64,000 nt of DNA from Ryuthela nishihirai (GCA_038380435.1 JAWZYU010000011.1:74149501-74213500), one strand, 5' to 3'. Numbered from the stretch's first letter, positions 25,489 to 37,224 are shown. The notes: generated from the sequence alone by a model not told the origin. Translations and numbers: made by a program.

Positions 25489-26020
25489 AATTGTTCACAA
25501 AGGTTGCTCATATACATTTCACCAATGGTATTGGAGGCCTATAAAACCTTGTCTACAGAATTTTAAATTTTCTTGGCTTACCAGTTTCAGTTGCATCATT
25601 TGAAAGCTATTTTAAGAAAATGAAGCTGATTAGGTCCACAGAACAGTTAAAAGTTTCAACATTTTTATGCATCTTCCTTGAGAAGATTTTGAAATTTACA
25701 TGAAAATATTCCATTTTACGGCATATATAAATCAAATTTTGACGTGTTTTTTTACCTCGTTTTTCGCAAAAAAACGAGCTAATCATTTCCTTTTTCGTTT
25801 GTCTCTCTGTCGGTCGAAATTCAACCATTTTGCTTTTAGAGACAAATATTCCTTCTGGATTCGATAGATATTAATAAAATATTATGATTCACATTTTCCA
25901 AATCTCCCAATAGAAAAATAAATCAGAAATGTCTTCGTGATATATAGAGGATGCTGATAAATTTGTGTCATGTAAATACCTATTGGAATGAATTTTCTTT
26001 TTAACTTGGTAAAAGTGAGC
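25489..26020. other. No gene recognised
   Basis: A 73-codon ORF on the minus strand (25607-25828) has no recognisable motif. The remainder is featureless. Confidence 0.35.
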
Positions 26021-26023
26021 CCC

Positions 26024-27435
26024 CATGCTGGAGGCCTCTGCTCCTGTTCTTGAGGCTTCCGCTACTGCAGGTACCTTTATGGTGCAGGATTCTGCTACGA
26101 CTTCCGTACCAGACTCTTGTATCATTCAGGTCAAGCAGTTGGCCAAGAAGATCAAGAGGTCGAGGAGGAGTAGGGCTGCTCGTCCGCTTGAAGAAGCCTT
26201 CCTCCTCCTTGATGCATCAGGACTTCAGGAAGGACCACAGAGATTCTATCCTCCCGCCCGCCATTCTGTCTCTTTTTGCGAAATGTCATCAAGGTCGTTA
26301 CTATCGCTCTCCCTGAAGAATCTGGACCTAGAACTTAATGATCCTCAACCCACTGTCTTCTTTCATCCCTCACTTTGTGGACTGCTAGATATCTGTTGAG
26401 ATACGACTTTCCCAGGTGTTTGTCTTCCCGACTTGTTTATGATTTGGCCACCAGAATGAACGTCCCTGCTGTCCTACAACTGCAGAGGTTTCAGGAGCAA
26501 GGCTGCTTACCTTATAGGAACTATATCACTATCAAGCCAGTTCCGAACCATCCTTGCCTATGTCAAGCAACCTGCCTGAGAACTATACTTTCAAGCCTTA
26601 TACTGTGTACACGAACATGAATCGTCTGATTTCCTCCAAGCAGCGATTCTTGTGCATCAATGTCACGCATAATGCTATTAATCTCACTTTCTCTGATATG
26701 AAGAGTGACTTTGTACCATGCTACATCCGGCTGAACAGCTACGATATCACCCTGATATCCTGTTACATTCGACTTTCCACTGTCTTCCCTGAATTCAACT
26801 TAAAGGATGTTCTCTTGCAGTGCCCTCAGCCCTGGATTCTCTGTGGGGCCTTAATACTTACATTCCTTCCTGGGATGGAGGCCTCAGTGATTAGAGAGAG
26901 GATGATTCGATAATATCATCTTGCAACATAACCTCTTCATTACCCACTATGACTGGCCCACTTTCTACAGACTACCTAGTATTTAGACTGACCTCACTCT
27001 CTGTTCTTCTGGCATTGCTCATAGCGTCAGCTGGTCGACTGACCCTGACACCTGAGGCAATGACCACTTCCCGTTGTACGTCTACTTGTTTCCCAAGGAT
27101 GTATACAGTTCCCAAAGAACCTTTAACTCTCAGCTTACCAACTGGCAAAACTTTCAGCAGATCACCTCTGAAGGACACGCTGCCACCTATCCTACTGATC
27201 GCCCTGCGCTGTCAGAAGCTCTTATCACTTCCTCTGATGCTTGCACGCTTACCATCTCGACACCTAGACATCTACCCCCACCTGATATACAATATAAGAA
27301 GCTACTCATCATTCGCCGTCCAGCCGAAGGTAATTTTACTTCCGCTCTGCTAATTTAACAGATATTCTCCGTGTTAGAAAACAAAGAGGACCTAAGGAGA
27401 AGAGTGAAAACTTCCATAGGCGTAATGTAAGACAC
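26024..27435 (+). mobile_element. LINE-D, 5' half with endonuclease remnant
   Basis: Markedly more GC-rich than its surroundings. An ORF at 26025-26399 may be the end of ORF1. The following region, read across frames, shows the start of an APE-type endonuclease (LLSYNCRGFRSKAAYL near 26474). Near 26970-27080 there is the pattern of the domain end: DLTLCSSGIAH, a Trp, then GNDHFPL where SDH is usual. Frames shift repeatedly. The sequence stops resembling a LINE after about 27435, before any reverse transcriptase, so this is a 3'-deleted fragment. Confidence 0.65.
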
Positions 27436-27602
27436 TTTTGACTGCTATGCCAGAAGGATGAAGATACACGTACCGTGCTACAGGGAAGCTACTATTCGTG
27501 ATCTCAGGGGCTAAGGTACTTGCATATTTGTTTCCGTGAGAACTTCTAGATTCGGCGGTCGTTGTTAGTGTTGTAACGTTTATACGTTTTTGTTAGTATA
27601 CT

Positions 27603-27725
27603 AGGGTAAGGGGTTTTCAACGTGGGGTACACGGTAAAATATTTTAAAGTACGCCGTGATAGCTCAAAAGTGCAGATCTAGTAACAAAGTTTTATTCCCA
27701 TTGTTATACCATAACAATAGCACTA
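27603..27725 (-). mobile_element. hAT-type MITE fragment
   Basis: Minus-strand partial copy of the 25255-25480 family. It shows the end sequence GGTTTTCAACGTGGGGTACACGG and the internal block ATTCCCATTGTTATACCATAAC, then breaks off. Confidence 0.65.
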
Positions 27726-27849
27726 AATGAAAAAAAATTGTACCTGAAAGGATTAATTCCATTTTATTGAAACGCAGGCAGCTGTTAGCATATATACTAA
27801 GATATGCAATTGATTACGTTATCAAAAAAAATGGAAAATTACCACTTTA

Positions 27850-28548
27850 CCTACCTGGAAAAGTGGTATAATTAGTATCATGTTGAGCCACCCTGTGCAG
27901 CAATGTGTTCATGAACATGGCAGGGAAAGCTATTGTAAAGTTCTATAATATCCTCTTGAGGGATAGAACGCCAAATAGCGCGAAGTCGTTGTTCCATTTC
28001 AGCGACAGTGGTTTTCGCACCTCTTGGGTGTTGTTGGAAATATCAGCGCATCATGTCCCAGACGTGTTCAATAGGTTAAAATTCCGGCGAGCATTCTGGC
28101 CATGGTACTGCCTGAACCTTTTGCTCCTGTAGGTACTGCAGACTAATGCGAGCTGTTGGGAACAGGCATTATCTTGCTGGTGAAAGGTTCCGTGCTCTTG
28201 ACAAATTGGACAGCCACTGGCTATAAAATGCTGGTAACATATTGTTGGGCAGCTACAGATCCTCTTATGATGACCAGTTCTGACCGAGATGTCCGCATAA
28301 TGGCACTCCACACAAAGACACCGGATGCCGCAGCTGTGTGATGACGTTGCCTGCACTGGGTGGCGTTCCTTTTCTCTGAATGATAGCAAACATGTTGTCT
28401 ACCATCGTGCTGACCAAGACAAAAGGGATATTCATCACTAAACACTGCAGTATTCCACCCTTGTTGTTCCAGTTTTGTCTGAGGCGACACCACTGAAGAC
28501 GTGATTGCATGTAAGCAGATGTGAGAGGACTCAGTGCCGGACGATAGG
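27850..28548 (-). pseudogene. Tc1/mariner-like transposase, C-terminal two thirds
   Basis: Minus-strand frames (28265-28555, 28221-28619, 28051-28389) together show the Tc1 order: LSPLTSAYMQSRLQWC, then FSDEYPFCLGQHDGRQHV with the first catalytic Asp, then QQDNACSQQLAL with the second Asp. A degenerate PEFNLLNTSGT stretch stands where SPDLNPIEHxWD is usual. Frameshifts separate these blocks, so it is inactive. The N-terminal DNA-binding domain is absent. Similar termini (TGTTGAACCACxxC) occur at about 37542 and 38490. Confidence 0.82.
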
Positions 28549-28569
28549 GTCGCAATGAAAACTATGCCA

Positions 28570-28890
28570 ATAGTTGTTCGTCTGTCTGTCCGTCTCTCTG
28601 TTAACTGTTGTCTGTCCATCTATAGAAAATCAATTTTTTTTTTACTTTTAGAGCTAAATGAAAATTTTTTTTGGTTGGATGGTTTTATAACACCCTCTAG
28701 CGGTGGAAAAAAGAAGGAAAATGCTAAAATTTCAAACAAATATTGCAAATAAACTATTTACACTGGAAATCTGAAATTTTGGTAGTAGAGTTTTACGGTC
28801 AGAAGGTTTGCAATGGCAACAAGGCTTTGCCGTCTTAACCAAAAGGGGGTGAGAAAATGAAATTTTTTTAAAGAGATAAACAAAATAACA
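28570..28890 (-). repeat. ~290-bp dispersed repeat, reverse orientation
   Basis: Reverse-strand copy of the repeat seen at 30066-30660. It contains the CCCTCTAGCGGTGGAAAA block and starts with a (GTCT)-rich segment (TGTCTGTCC), the complement of the CAGACGGACAGACAG end of the forward units. Confidence 0.65.
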
Positions 28891-29031
28891 TACATATATT
28901 TATTTATAGAATTATTATTTTTAGGCACTAACAAAATATTAATGATTTAAACAATATTTGATAATCTCAGCGTTACCTGTAGACGTTTAAACGTCTATAA
29001 AAAAATAAATAAATAAATTTTTTGTAAAAAA

Positions 29032-29107
29032 GGCGTCATTAGTTCAACAAGTTAGAATACTCTGGCATGTTTCTGCAGATGTGCGGGTTCGAATCCTGTA
29101 TATTGGC
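29032..29107 (+). repeat. tRNA-like element (SINE-3 type)
   Basis: A tRNA-like sequence with TTAGTTCAACAAG at the A-box position and B box GGTTCGAATCC, ending in TTGGCGAAA. It matches the minus-strand copy at 44700-44774. Cloverleaf pairing is imperfect here, so I treat it as a repeat, not a functional tRNA. Confidence 0.6.
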
Positions 29108-29149
29108 GAAACTTTTTTCCACAAAAATATTAATATTTACATTTTTCGA

Positions 29150-29440
29150 ATCGCCATCAGTGGAATTTCCAGTGTTAGAGAGTGATAAAGGAGGTAAATA
29201 AAAATTCGAAAGCGACCTCTAGCGTTGGAAAATGGCTGGGAAATACCAAATCTTTAAATAAATATTGCAAACGATCTTTTTTTGCTAGAAACTGAAATTT
29301 TTGGTCATAGATTGTAATGATTTTACCTTATATTAATGATCCTGTTAGTAAATGGTCCTGTTTGTAAAAATGCAAATTTCCTGCTTTAGGAGATAAATCA
29401 GAAGCATTTTTTTTTTGTGTTTTACAGGTACTAATAAAAT
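29150..29440 (-). repeat. ~290-bp dispersed repeat, reverse orientation, second copy
   Basis: Contains GCGACCTCTAGCGTTGGAAAA followed by AAATATTGCAAACGAT, parallel to the copy at 28570-28890. Confidence 0.55.
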
Positions 29441-29609
29441 ATTAATAGTTTATATTCTCAATTTTACCGTAGTTTGAATTTCCACTGTCAGAGGGTACTG
29501 AAAATGTAAAATCACTAGAATAACGCATGTTGCCACTGGCGCATATTGGAATCTCATTTTCAAAGAGAATGAAGTTCTTCTTTTGCCTACTTTTTCACTC
29601 CTTAAAAGT

Positions 29610-29757
29610 TTTAATTATGGATGTTCGTGTTATTTTTCTGCTGTGGTCTCGCCATCCTCATGGACCTTCTACTATGTCGTATAAACTGATAGGCCCTTTT
29701 CAGACCTCTGTACAAGCAGTTGCTTCAGAGGTTATTTATTTACTTATTTTTTAATGT
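29610..29757 (+). mobile_element. SINE-1 body and tail, 5'-truncated
   Basis: ATGGATGTTCGTGTTATTTT through CTTCTACTATGTCGTATAAA to AGCAGTTGCTTCAGAGGTTATTTA. It lacks the tRNA head. Confidence 0.75.
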
Positions 29758-29819
29758 ATGATGGGGAAAATGCACATAATATTTCATTAGTAATTATAAA
29801 ACAAAAGTATTTCTCTTTT

Positions 29820-30660
29820 AGTTCTTGAATTTAAAAAGTTGCTTTTCTCTCGTTTCTCTGAAAATAGTGGGCAGATCATTGCTGTCAGTGGAATTTCTTC
29901 CATAACAGAACTCTACACGCCGAAATTTCTATCATAAACAGATCACTTGAAACATTCTTTAAAAGTTTTGCAGTTTAGATATTTAGTGATCTCTAATGAT
30001 AATAAATTAAAACCACCTTTGAAAATGATTATTACATTTCATTAATAACCAACTAAAAAAGAGATTTCCAATTTTCTCTTAAAACAAAACTGTTCCTTTT
30101 CTTAAATACCTTGGGCTTAGGGTCAACTCATTGTTGTCAATGGAATCTTCAAGACTGTCACATTCCACGACCAAAATTTCTAGCATAACTACATCATTTG
30201 CAATATTCGTTTTAAATTTTGGGATTTTTCGTTTTTTTCCACCGTTAGAGGGCGCGATTATAGCTTTTGGGAAATTCTCGAAATGCAAATTGTAATATTT
30301 CGTCAATTCCTGTCCAATCCAATAAGAATTGTTTAGTTATCTCTAAAAACATATACTTTTCTGTTAAAACAAAAACAGTTAACATCACCTCCCGCCCTGG
30401 GTCTAAAGGGTCAAGTGATTATTGCCAATAGTAACTTCGTAACAACATTTCAACACCAAGATTTCAAAATTCTAACATAACTACATCTTTTGAAATATTC
30501 GCTTAATATTTTGGAATTTTCAGCTTTTTCCACAGTTAGAGGGCGTAGTTATAACTTTTGCGAGATTCCAAATGTGCAAATCGTAATATAACATTAATAC
30601 CTATCCAACACAAAAAGAATTTTTTTATTTATCTGTATAAACAGTCTGCAGACGGACAGA
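29820..30660 (+). repeat. Cluster of ~290-bp repeats, forward orientation
   Basis: Two well-aligned units (about 30066-30345 and 30355-30660) share GGGTCAA, CTCATTGTTG, AACTACATCATTTG and GTTAGAGGGCGxxxTTATA blocks. A more divergent leader at 29820-30065 precedes them. The second unit ends in CAGACGGACAGACAG. The same composite recurs at 32540-33245. Confidence 0.65.
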
Positions 30661-30681
30661 CAGGAAAGCGAAATTAAACCT

Positions 30682-30709
30682 TTAAAAAAAAAAAAAAAAA
30701 AAAAAAAAT
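30682..30709. repeat. Poly-A run
   Basis: Homopolymer of about 27 A residues, directly after the ~290-bp repeat cluster. Confidence 0.9.
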
Positions 30710-30949
30710 TCTTTTCCTTTTTAGCCGTTTTTTAAAGTGCTTCCAATCATGAACATTGAAACCTCTAACAAATATTACCCTACACATTTCCGGAATCCAT
30801 AAGTATTCGTGTAATACCATTCAGCTATGCACGCTAAACAATCCGAGCGACGACAAAATATGGCGTCGAATTTTGAGATGGTCAACCTCTAGAGGTTGGC
30901 CTATATAGGCCTATATATCTAGAGGTTGGCCTATATATATATATAGGAG

Positions 30950-31076
30950 TATAAGGGCCTCTAGTTCCAGTGGGTCCCTCCCCCAACCTTCTCTGAGCCT
31001 TCGGGGTCCTTGTCACTGGCCAATTAGCCCATTGTGTGCAAAAAGTGCCGCTTAGAGGTAAAACCAACCAACGAAC
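30950..31076 (+). mobile_element. SINE-2, 3' fragment
   Basis: Matches the end of the full SINE-2 at 53075-53464: CCAGTGGGTCCCTCCCCCAA, GAGCCTTCGGGGTCC, then the AGAGGTAAAACCAACCAAC tail. Just upstream (30882-30945) is a short imperfect duplication of CTAGAGGTTGGCCTATATA. Confidence 0.8.
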
Positions 31077-31079
31077 TAA

Positions 31080-31982
31080 GAAGCTGCTGCGAATGCACAT
31101 TCGACTACTAACTGATTTCTTTCAGAACATCGACTTCTTCTGCAAAGTCTAATGTATTTTATTTTATCTCTACTAGGTTAACGAGATTGGTATAGTTAAT
31201 GCAATCGTGAAATATCAGAGATGTACTATTTCCTATCTCTGCTATCTCCTCCTGTTTTGACTGGTGTGGAGAGTCCGTCACTGGAGGCTAATTTCACCAT
31301 GATCTTACAACACCTTGAACCTTGATATCAATGTCATAAATATATTTTATGCTCTTTTTAGCATTTTTGATATTTTTATTTTATTTTCAATATTAGGCAA
31401 TATTTGTAATTCTCAATTTTGCGTTTTTTGCTCCCTGATGAAACATCCAAAATTTCTATAAATGATCAGTGTTTATGGATTTATTGCTTATATTAAAGAA
31501 TTTTGGTTTTAAATGAACAGAAAAAAATTTTGTGATTTTTATGGAAGTCTAATTTTTTCTTTTGTTACTGCATGTATCATTTTTTGACACAGTAATTTCG
31601 TTTTTTTTTTTAAATATCTATTGAACTTTAATTTGCACAGCTAGAATTTGTTATTTGCTGAGAGTTTAAAGTGTTTTATAAACCAAAATAAAATGGTATA
31701 TTGAAGTAAAAGGAACACATGTTATGCTACGGAGCTCAAATGTGACTGGGAACGAGTTGCCTTGAAATGTATTCTACGATTTTTCCGAAATCGTATAGTC
31801 CTGGTTTTCATGTGGTGGCGCTGAAAACAGTGAGAGGGAAAGTTTGTTTTTTATTTCGTGGGCAACAAGTGGACCGAACATGTGATATATGATATTGGGG
31901 TTTAGGTTGATATTGGACGTGTGATACGAGTGTATTAAGGAGGGCGTGTGTTTCACAAAATAAACAATAGTGAAATTGAGAA
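31080..31982 (+). promoter_or_regulatory. Upstream region of the dehydrogenase-like gene
   Basis: Unique sequence immediately before the first coding exon, free of recognisable transposons. It must hold the 5' UTR and probably the promoter if the gene is transcribed. I see no decisive TATA box or initiator. The small ORFs on the other strand have no motifs. Confidence 0.35.
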
Positions 31983-32036
31983 ATGCCAGAAGACAACCTT
32001 TCTGCGGTTCTTGAAAGCAGAGGAGATTTGCGATTG
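31983..32036 (+). CDS. Sorbitol dehydrogenase-like gene, first coding exon
   Basis: The ATG at 31983 opens an 18-codon exon, MPEDNLSAVLESRGDLRL, ending exactly at a GTAATT splice donor (32037). The N-L-S-A-V-L ... D-L-R-L pattern is the start of zinc-dependent sorbitol dehydrogenases (medium-chain dehydrogenase family, NAD-dependent oxidation of sorbitol to fructose, cytosolic). The exon ends in phase 0, and the segment at 41927-41960 continues the same pattern with EQRPIPKPGPH. The ATG lies in an A-rich context (GAGAAATGC). It is too short for ORF finding. The family assignment rests on 18 + 11 residues, and the catalytic and NAD-binding parts are not in the window. Confidence 0.72.
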
Positions 32037-32380
32037 GTAATTTTTTTTAGCATTTGCTGTACTGACTTACCACCGTTTGTTTTCCTGATTTTTGCGCTTC
32101 GTTTTTGCCTATAATAATTTTATTATTGCGCAATTTTTTCCTGATAGCTCCAATGAATTCATATCAGTACATTAAAGATTTTTATTTTATCGCAATATAC
32201 TTAATAAAATATAATATATGATATATAATTTTATCACACATCTTTCATTCTAAGTGTTTTCAAGAACATTAATTTATTTTATAAAAATTGTAAAATTCTA
32301 GAATTCAAGGACAGATGAAATTGCAGGAAATAGATTCATCTTTGCAAAAATGATGGATGCATGTATTATTTCCTCTGGTG

Positions 32381-32520
32381 CAGGGGTGGCTCAGACTGTA
32401 GTGTGCCAAGCTTGTAATCTGCAGTTCCAAGTTGGGACAGTGTTGAGATTTATCTCTGCAGAACTCACAGTCGTACACTTGGTCAATAGGGGACACTGAT
32501 GGGCTTGAAAAGGCTACTGT
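32381..32520 (+). mobile_element. SINE-2, 5' fragment
   Basis: Starts GGGGTGGCTCAG with the tRNA-like head TTGTAATCTGCAGTTC and runs to GGGGACACTGATGGGCTTG, then stops. It lies in intron 1 of the dehydrogenase-like gene. Confidence 0.78.
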
Positions 32521-32539
32521 TCAGTATAATATCTCTTGA

Positions 32540-33250
32540 CACTCTACCACTGAAATTTCAAAATTCTACCATAAATAGATCACTTGCAACTTTGGTGAAA
32601 AGTTTTGCCATTTCCATATTTAGTGATCTCTAACAATATAAATTAAAACCACCTAAGTATTTGGAAAAGGCAAATTATAGTATTTTGTTAGCACCAACCA
32701 ACTTAAAAAGAATTTTCCAATTATCTCTTAACATCCAGATTGTTTTCCCAGCCATCCTGGGTGTAAAGGGTCAGTCAGCTCATTGCTATCAGTGGGGAAC
32801 ATCATGACCTTCACATTACATCATCAAAATTAGAAATTTCTACCCTAAATACATCATTTGTAATATTCGTTAAAATTTTGGAACTTCCGATTTTTTTTTT
32901 TCAATATTAGGAGGTGCAATGATAGATTTTGGGGTATCCAGAAAGTGAAAATCATAACAGTTCATCCATATCTATCTGAGCCAAAATTAATTTTTTTATT
33001 TATCTCTAAAAACAATTATCTCTTAAAACATAAAAATTACTTCTTCCTCCCCTGTGTCTATGGAGTCAACTCATTGTTACCAATGGAAACATACTGTTGG
33101 AGGGCACAATTATAGCTTTTGGGATATTTGGAAAGTGTAAATTGCAATATTTCATCAGTACCTATCTGACACTAAAAGAATTTTTCAGTTATGTTTATAA
33201 ACCAAAAAGTTTGGTGTTTACAGACAGATGGACAGACAAACTATTCTCAT
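32540..33250 (+). repeat. Second cluster of ~290-bp repeats
   Basis: Units at about 32715-33010 and 33016-33245 match those at 30066-30660, with the same leader (GATCACTTGCAACTTTGG, TTTAGTGATCTCTAA) at 32560-32714. The last unit ends in CAGACAGATGGACAGAC. The whole composite is therefore duplicated about 2.7 kb apart. Confidence 0.65.
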
Positions 33251-33993
33251 TTTTTTGAAAATGAGAAAAACTATAAATAATAAAAAATAAGTGAAAAAAA
33301 AGGCCAAAAATATCAGTAAGTACAGAACACAGTGTGAAGACATATCCTTTAGATTGCATATATGTACTTTCAGTCCAAAACCAAATATTCAACAGTATGC
33401 TGATCAGGTTCTAAAAAGAAATTGATTTTTTTTCCTTTCATCTTCATTTTATAAAATATATCGAATAAATGATAAAAATAATTTTTAAACACTGAAACAG
33501 TTTTGAATCACAAAATATACTAATGTATATGACTTTATTTTTCATAGAAATCTCCAAAATCCTCTAATAAAAAAAAGTTCTTTCTATATCTGACAACTTA
33601 AGAATATTTTGAATTTTGTCAAGAAAGGAGATATTACCCTTGTTCTAGGTGACTTCAATGCCAAAGTTGGTACTGATTCTGACCTTTGGGGAGGAGTGAT
33701 AGGCCCTTTTGATATTGGTAGTTGCAATGGCAATGGGCAATGTCTCCTACAGGTAAGTAAACTCAATGGTTTCAGAATAACTAACACTTATTACAAACAC
33801 CGCAACATACATGAGTACACACGGGTTTCACCCAATGGGCTGCATAAGAATATGATTGATTATATATTAATTAACAGCAAATGGGTAAGTTCAGGTCATA
33901 TAGGGGAGCTGATATTGGATCTGACCTTTACCTTTTTAAAAGTGTCTTGGAACTTAAACTTAAAAAGTTTTGTGCTAGAGTCAAAAATTTTAA

Positions 33994-35198
33994 GTATACA
34001 ATTAAAAGACCTTCTTGCTCAAAAATTAATTTAAAATAATTTAAAAATTCTCTGTCATTGAGCAATAAAATTTCAGAGTTTATCCTTCAAACTATTTGGA
34101 TGTTGAAAGTTCTTAGGAGAAAAACTCTCAGAAGCTTTTCGGAGCAAAATAGCCTCATTGACTCTGCCAACAATATATATCCCACGATACGCTTTACGAA
34201 GGAGGAGGAAAATAGAAATGCCGTCCCCTATTTAGATGTTTTCATCCAAAAAGATGACACAGGAGCCTTGACGACGTCGGTATACCGGAAGCCTACCTAC
34301 GTCCCTTCTGTCATACGTGCAGACTCGTGCCCCGTGGGCGTACAAAATTGCAGCCTTCCATTCCCTCACACATAGGGCATTCACCGTGTCTTAAAATGAG
34401 CAACTGCTTGAAAAAGAAATCTTAAACATCCATTCCATCGCTGCTTCCCATGGCTACAACCCAACAGCAATAGACAAAATTATCAGCAAATATAGAAACG
34501 AAAGCAGAAGAGATTCGGCTCTCATCCCAATCACCGACCCCGAGCGTACTATTTTTGCCGGACCCATTTCTTACGTCCCTGTCCTATGTGAATCGGTCCA
34601 CAAATTACTCAGAGCCCATAGTATAAAAATTGTTTTCAGCCCCGCTCCAAATTTGAAGAAATTAGTCAAAAGGGACAGGGATAAATATAGCCTTCTTCAA
34701 AAATCGGGCGTATACCGATTTCCCCTACAGTTGACGGATAATTCCGTTGTGTACTACATCGGCAAAACCATTCGCTCTTTGCAAGAAAGGTTCGCGGAGC
34801 ACAAAGCTGATGGCAGCCAAAAGAAGCTAACGACGGCCGCCTCTGAGCTAGCAGTGCAACACATGGCAACAATAGACTGGGAGCACGCCACACTTCTTGC
34901 GCGCGCATCCACTATCTACGGAACCATCGTCCGCGAGGCTATTGAAATAATGACCTCGTCCGTCCCCACCTGCAACCGAGACACTGGAATCACCCTACAC
35001 GACGTGTGGAAAGAAGCTCTTTGTCTAAACGGACCCAACGTCAGTACATAACATCACTTCACTGAAGAGGAGCGCTGTCTTTGCTCTGAAAAGCTTCTGA
35101 GAGTTTTTCTCCTAAGAACTTTCAACATCCAAATAGTTTGAAGGATAAACTCTGAAATTTTATTGCTCAATGACAGAGAATTTTTAAATTATTTTAAA
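33994..35198 (+). mobile_element. Penelope-like element fragment nested in LINE-A
   Basis: The insertion has inverted ends: the sequence around 34020-34145 recurs inverted at 35085-35195. It is flanked by a perfect 12-bp target-site duplication TCAAAAATTTTA at 33982-33993 and 35199-35210. It carries the end of a Penelope-type reverse transcriptase and a GIY-YIG endonuclease. Inverted terminal repeats are seen in some Penelope-like elements. The 17645-17871 palindrome shares these ends. Confidence 0.85.
34170..35051 (+). pseudogene. Penelope-like reverse transcriptase tail plus GIY-YIG endonuclease
   Basis: Frame 34058-34375 contains NAVPYLDVFIQKDDTG and TSVYRKPTY, the C-terminal signature of Penelope-like reverse transcriptases (pattern PFLDV...SVYRKPT). 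Stops and shifts interrupt about 34375-34650. Frame 34653-35051 (132 aa) encodes the GIY-YIG nuclease: GVYRFPL, then YYIGKTIRSLQERFAEHK, with the Tyr/Tyr-Ile-Gly core and the conserved Arg. Known role: target nicking during retrotransposition. The nuclease module is open, but the polymerase is mostly missing, so the copy cannot move on its own. The composition is GC-richer than its host LINE. Confidence 0.85.
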
Positions 35199-37224
35199 TC
35201 AAAAATTTTACCTTTAATACTGAAGCTTTGAAAGACCCAGTTATAGCTAAAGCTTACCATGATAGGTTACTTAGTCATTATAACAGTCATGGTTTGCTTA
35301 CTACTGAAGTTGAGGATGGGACCATTTTAAAGACTCTTTTTTTTAGAAATTAACAGTACTCTTTTAGGAAAAAAGGAGCAGAGGAGGTGGAATTATTTGA
35401 TTGATAAGGCACTTGAGCTTATTTCAGAAAGAAAGAACTGCAGGAATGTCCTTAATCAATACCCTACTAGTCCTAATAGAAAGCATTACAGAGAGCTTAA
35501 TAAACGTGTAAAGGATCAGTTAGTTGCTGATAAGAATCTTTGGTTTGATGGCTTGGCTGACAAAGCCAAGGAAGCAGTTAGGCAGCACAACAGCAAAGAG
35601 TTGTACCAGATAGTTAATGTTTTGTGTGGTAGAAAATGAATAGGTGTATAGGGATTGTAGGATAAACAGGGTAAGGTTATAGAAGGTGAGGATTCTGTCA
35701 TGGCTAGGTGGGCTGAGCATTTCAATGATGTTCTAAACAATGTGGTTAGTTCTACTCCCATTGTTTGTAATGATGATAGATGCATTGGTGGCTTTAATGT
35801 TGGCCCTATAATACAATCTGAAGTTATTTTGGCTATTTCTTACCTTAAACTTCATAAATCCTCAGGTGTAGATGAAATTACTACGGAAATGCTTAAAGCT
35901 GGGAATGTTTCTGTTACCTTGTTTCTGTTCACTTGGATGACTGAAATTTTGAACATCTTTTATGATAAAGGCATGGTTCCTAACTCGCTGTTCCAGGGAA
36001 AGTTCTTTGCCTGATTGTGCTTAATAGAATTAAGAATCTGGTTGACAGACAATTGTGTGATGAGCAGTGGATTCAGAAGTGGTAGGGGATGTGTAGCTCA
36101 GATATTTTCCCTTCGGCAGATTCTTGAGAAATGTTTAGAGTTTCGGAAACCTTTGTTGCTAGCTTTGTTGATTTCAAAAAGGTTTTCGACTACGTTGATC
36201 ATCATAATTTGTGGTTGATTGTGAGATCATATGGTATACCAGACAAGCTAATTAACATAATGAAAGCTCTCTATAATAACACTGAGTTGTGTGTGAGAGC
36301 TGGTAAGTCTGTAGCAATTAGTTTAGCATTACTTCTGGTGTTCGACAAGGGTGCATTTTGTCTCCTTTTCTCTTTAGTTTGTTTATTGATTATGCTATGC
36401 GAAATTCACTTCAAGGATAAGATTTTGGACTTAAATGGGCTGGAGATACGAAAATTTCTTATTTAGATTATGCTGATGACTCTTTCATTCGAGCTGTTGA
36501 TGAGACTGGTAGTAGAGTAGGTTTGGTTATAAACAGAGAGAAAACTAAAGTAATGAAAATTGGTCAGGTAGGCTGTGATTCAGTTAATCTGAATGGTTGC
36601 AGTCTTGAGCAGGTGTCACAGTTTTATTATCTTGGGAGCTTTGTAACAGATACTGCTGATGTGTGGCATGAGATTAACAGACGAATAGGGATTGTTGCTG
36701 GGACTTTTAAGAATATATGGAGAGAGTGGAGAAGTAGGCGTATACACCTAAAGACTAAAATTAGACTATAACAATGTGGTTTTTTCTAGTGTTAGTTGTG
36801 GTAGTGAAATGTGGACACTGTAAACAAGATAACAGGAAACTAGATGCTTTTGATTCCAGATGCTTACGCAGTATCTTGGGCATTAGGTGGTTCAACTTTG
36901 TAACTAATGATGAGGTTAGGTAAAGGAGTTGGCCACCTCCTTTAAGCAGCATGTTGTGTAGGGAGAGACTCTGTTGGTTTGGCCATGTTGCCCGTGTGGA
37001 TAATTATAGATTGGCGAATAGGATTTTGAACGGTGTGCCTAAAGGCTTGAGAAAGAGGAGGAGACCTAGGATGTGGTGGGCAGACAATGCAATCAGGACC
37101 TTATTAGAATTGGTGTGCAGTGGCTAGATGGAGCAGATGTAGCTCAGGACAGACTTACTTGGAGAACAAAATTCCCTGGTCTGGTTGGACCTCCAAAGAC
37201 CATGGCTGCTTGAGGATGAGGATG

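Larger units (their letters stand above)
33590..37222 (+). mobile_element. LINE-A copy A1, interrupted and degenerate
   Basis: Non-LTR retrotransposon, 5'-truncated inside the endonuclease. LVLGDFNAKVGTDSDLWGG (33609 frame) is the APE-type endonuclease Asp/Asn motif. After the Penelope-like insertion it continues at 35199 with the linker (ELISERKNCRNVLNQYPTSP), then reverse transcriptase pieces (35700-36014, 36131-36466) and the C-terminal domain (36523-37210). The palm active site reads LDYADD but is followed directly by SFIRAVDE, so about a dozen residues are deleted. A further deletion removes the DNYRGIS block near 35985. It ends CATGGCTGCTTGAGGATGAGGATGAT, the normal LINE-A tail. Inactive. 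Confidence 0.85.

Noticed and set aside
34653..35051. GIY-YIG domain as a homing endonuclease or a host DNA-repair nuclease
   Set aside because: The upstream SVYRKPT reverse transcriptase signature, the inverted ends and the target-site duplication point to a Penelope-like element.
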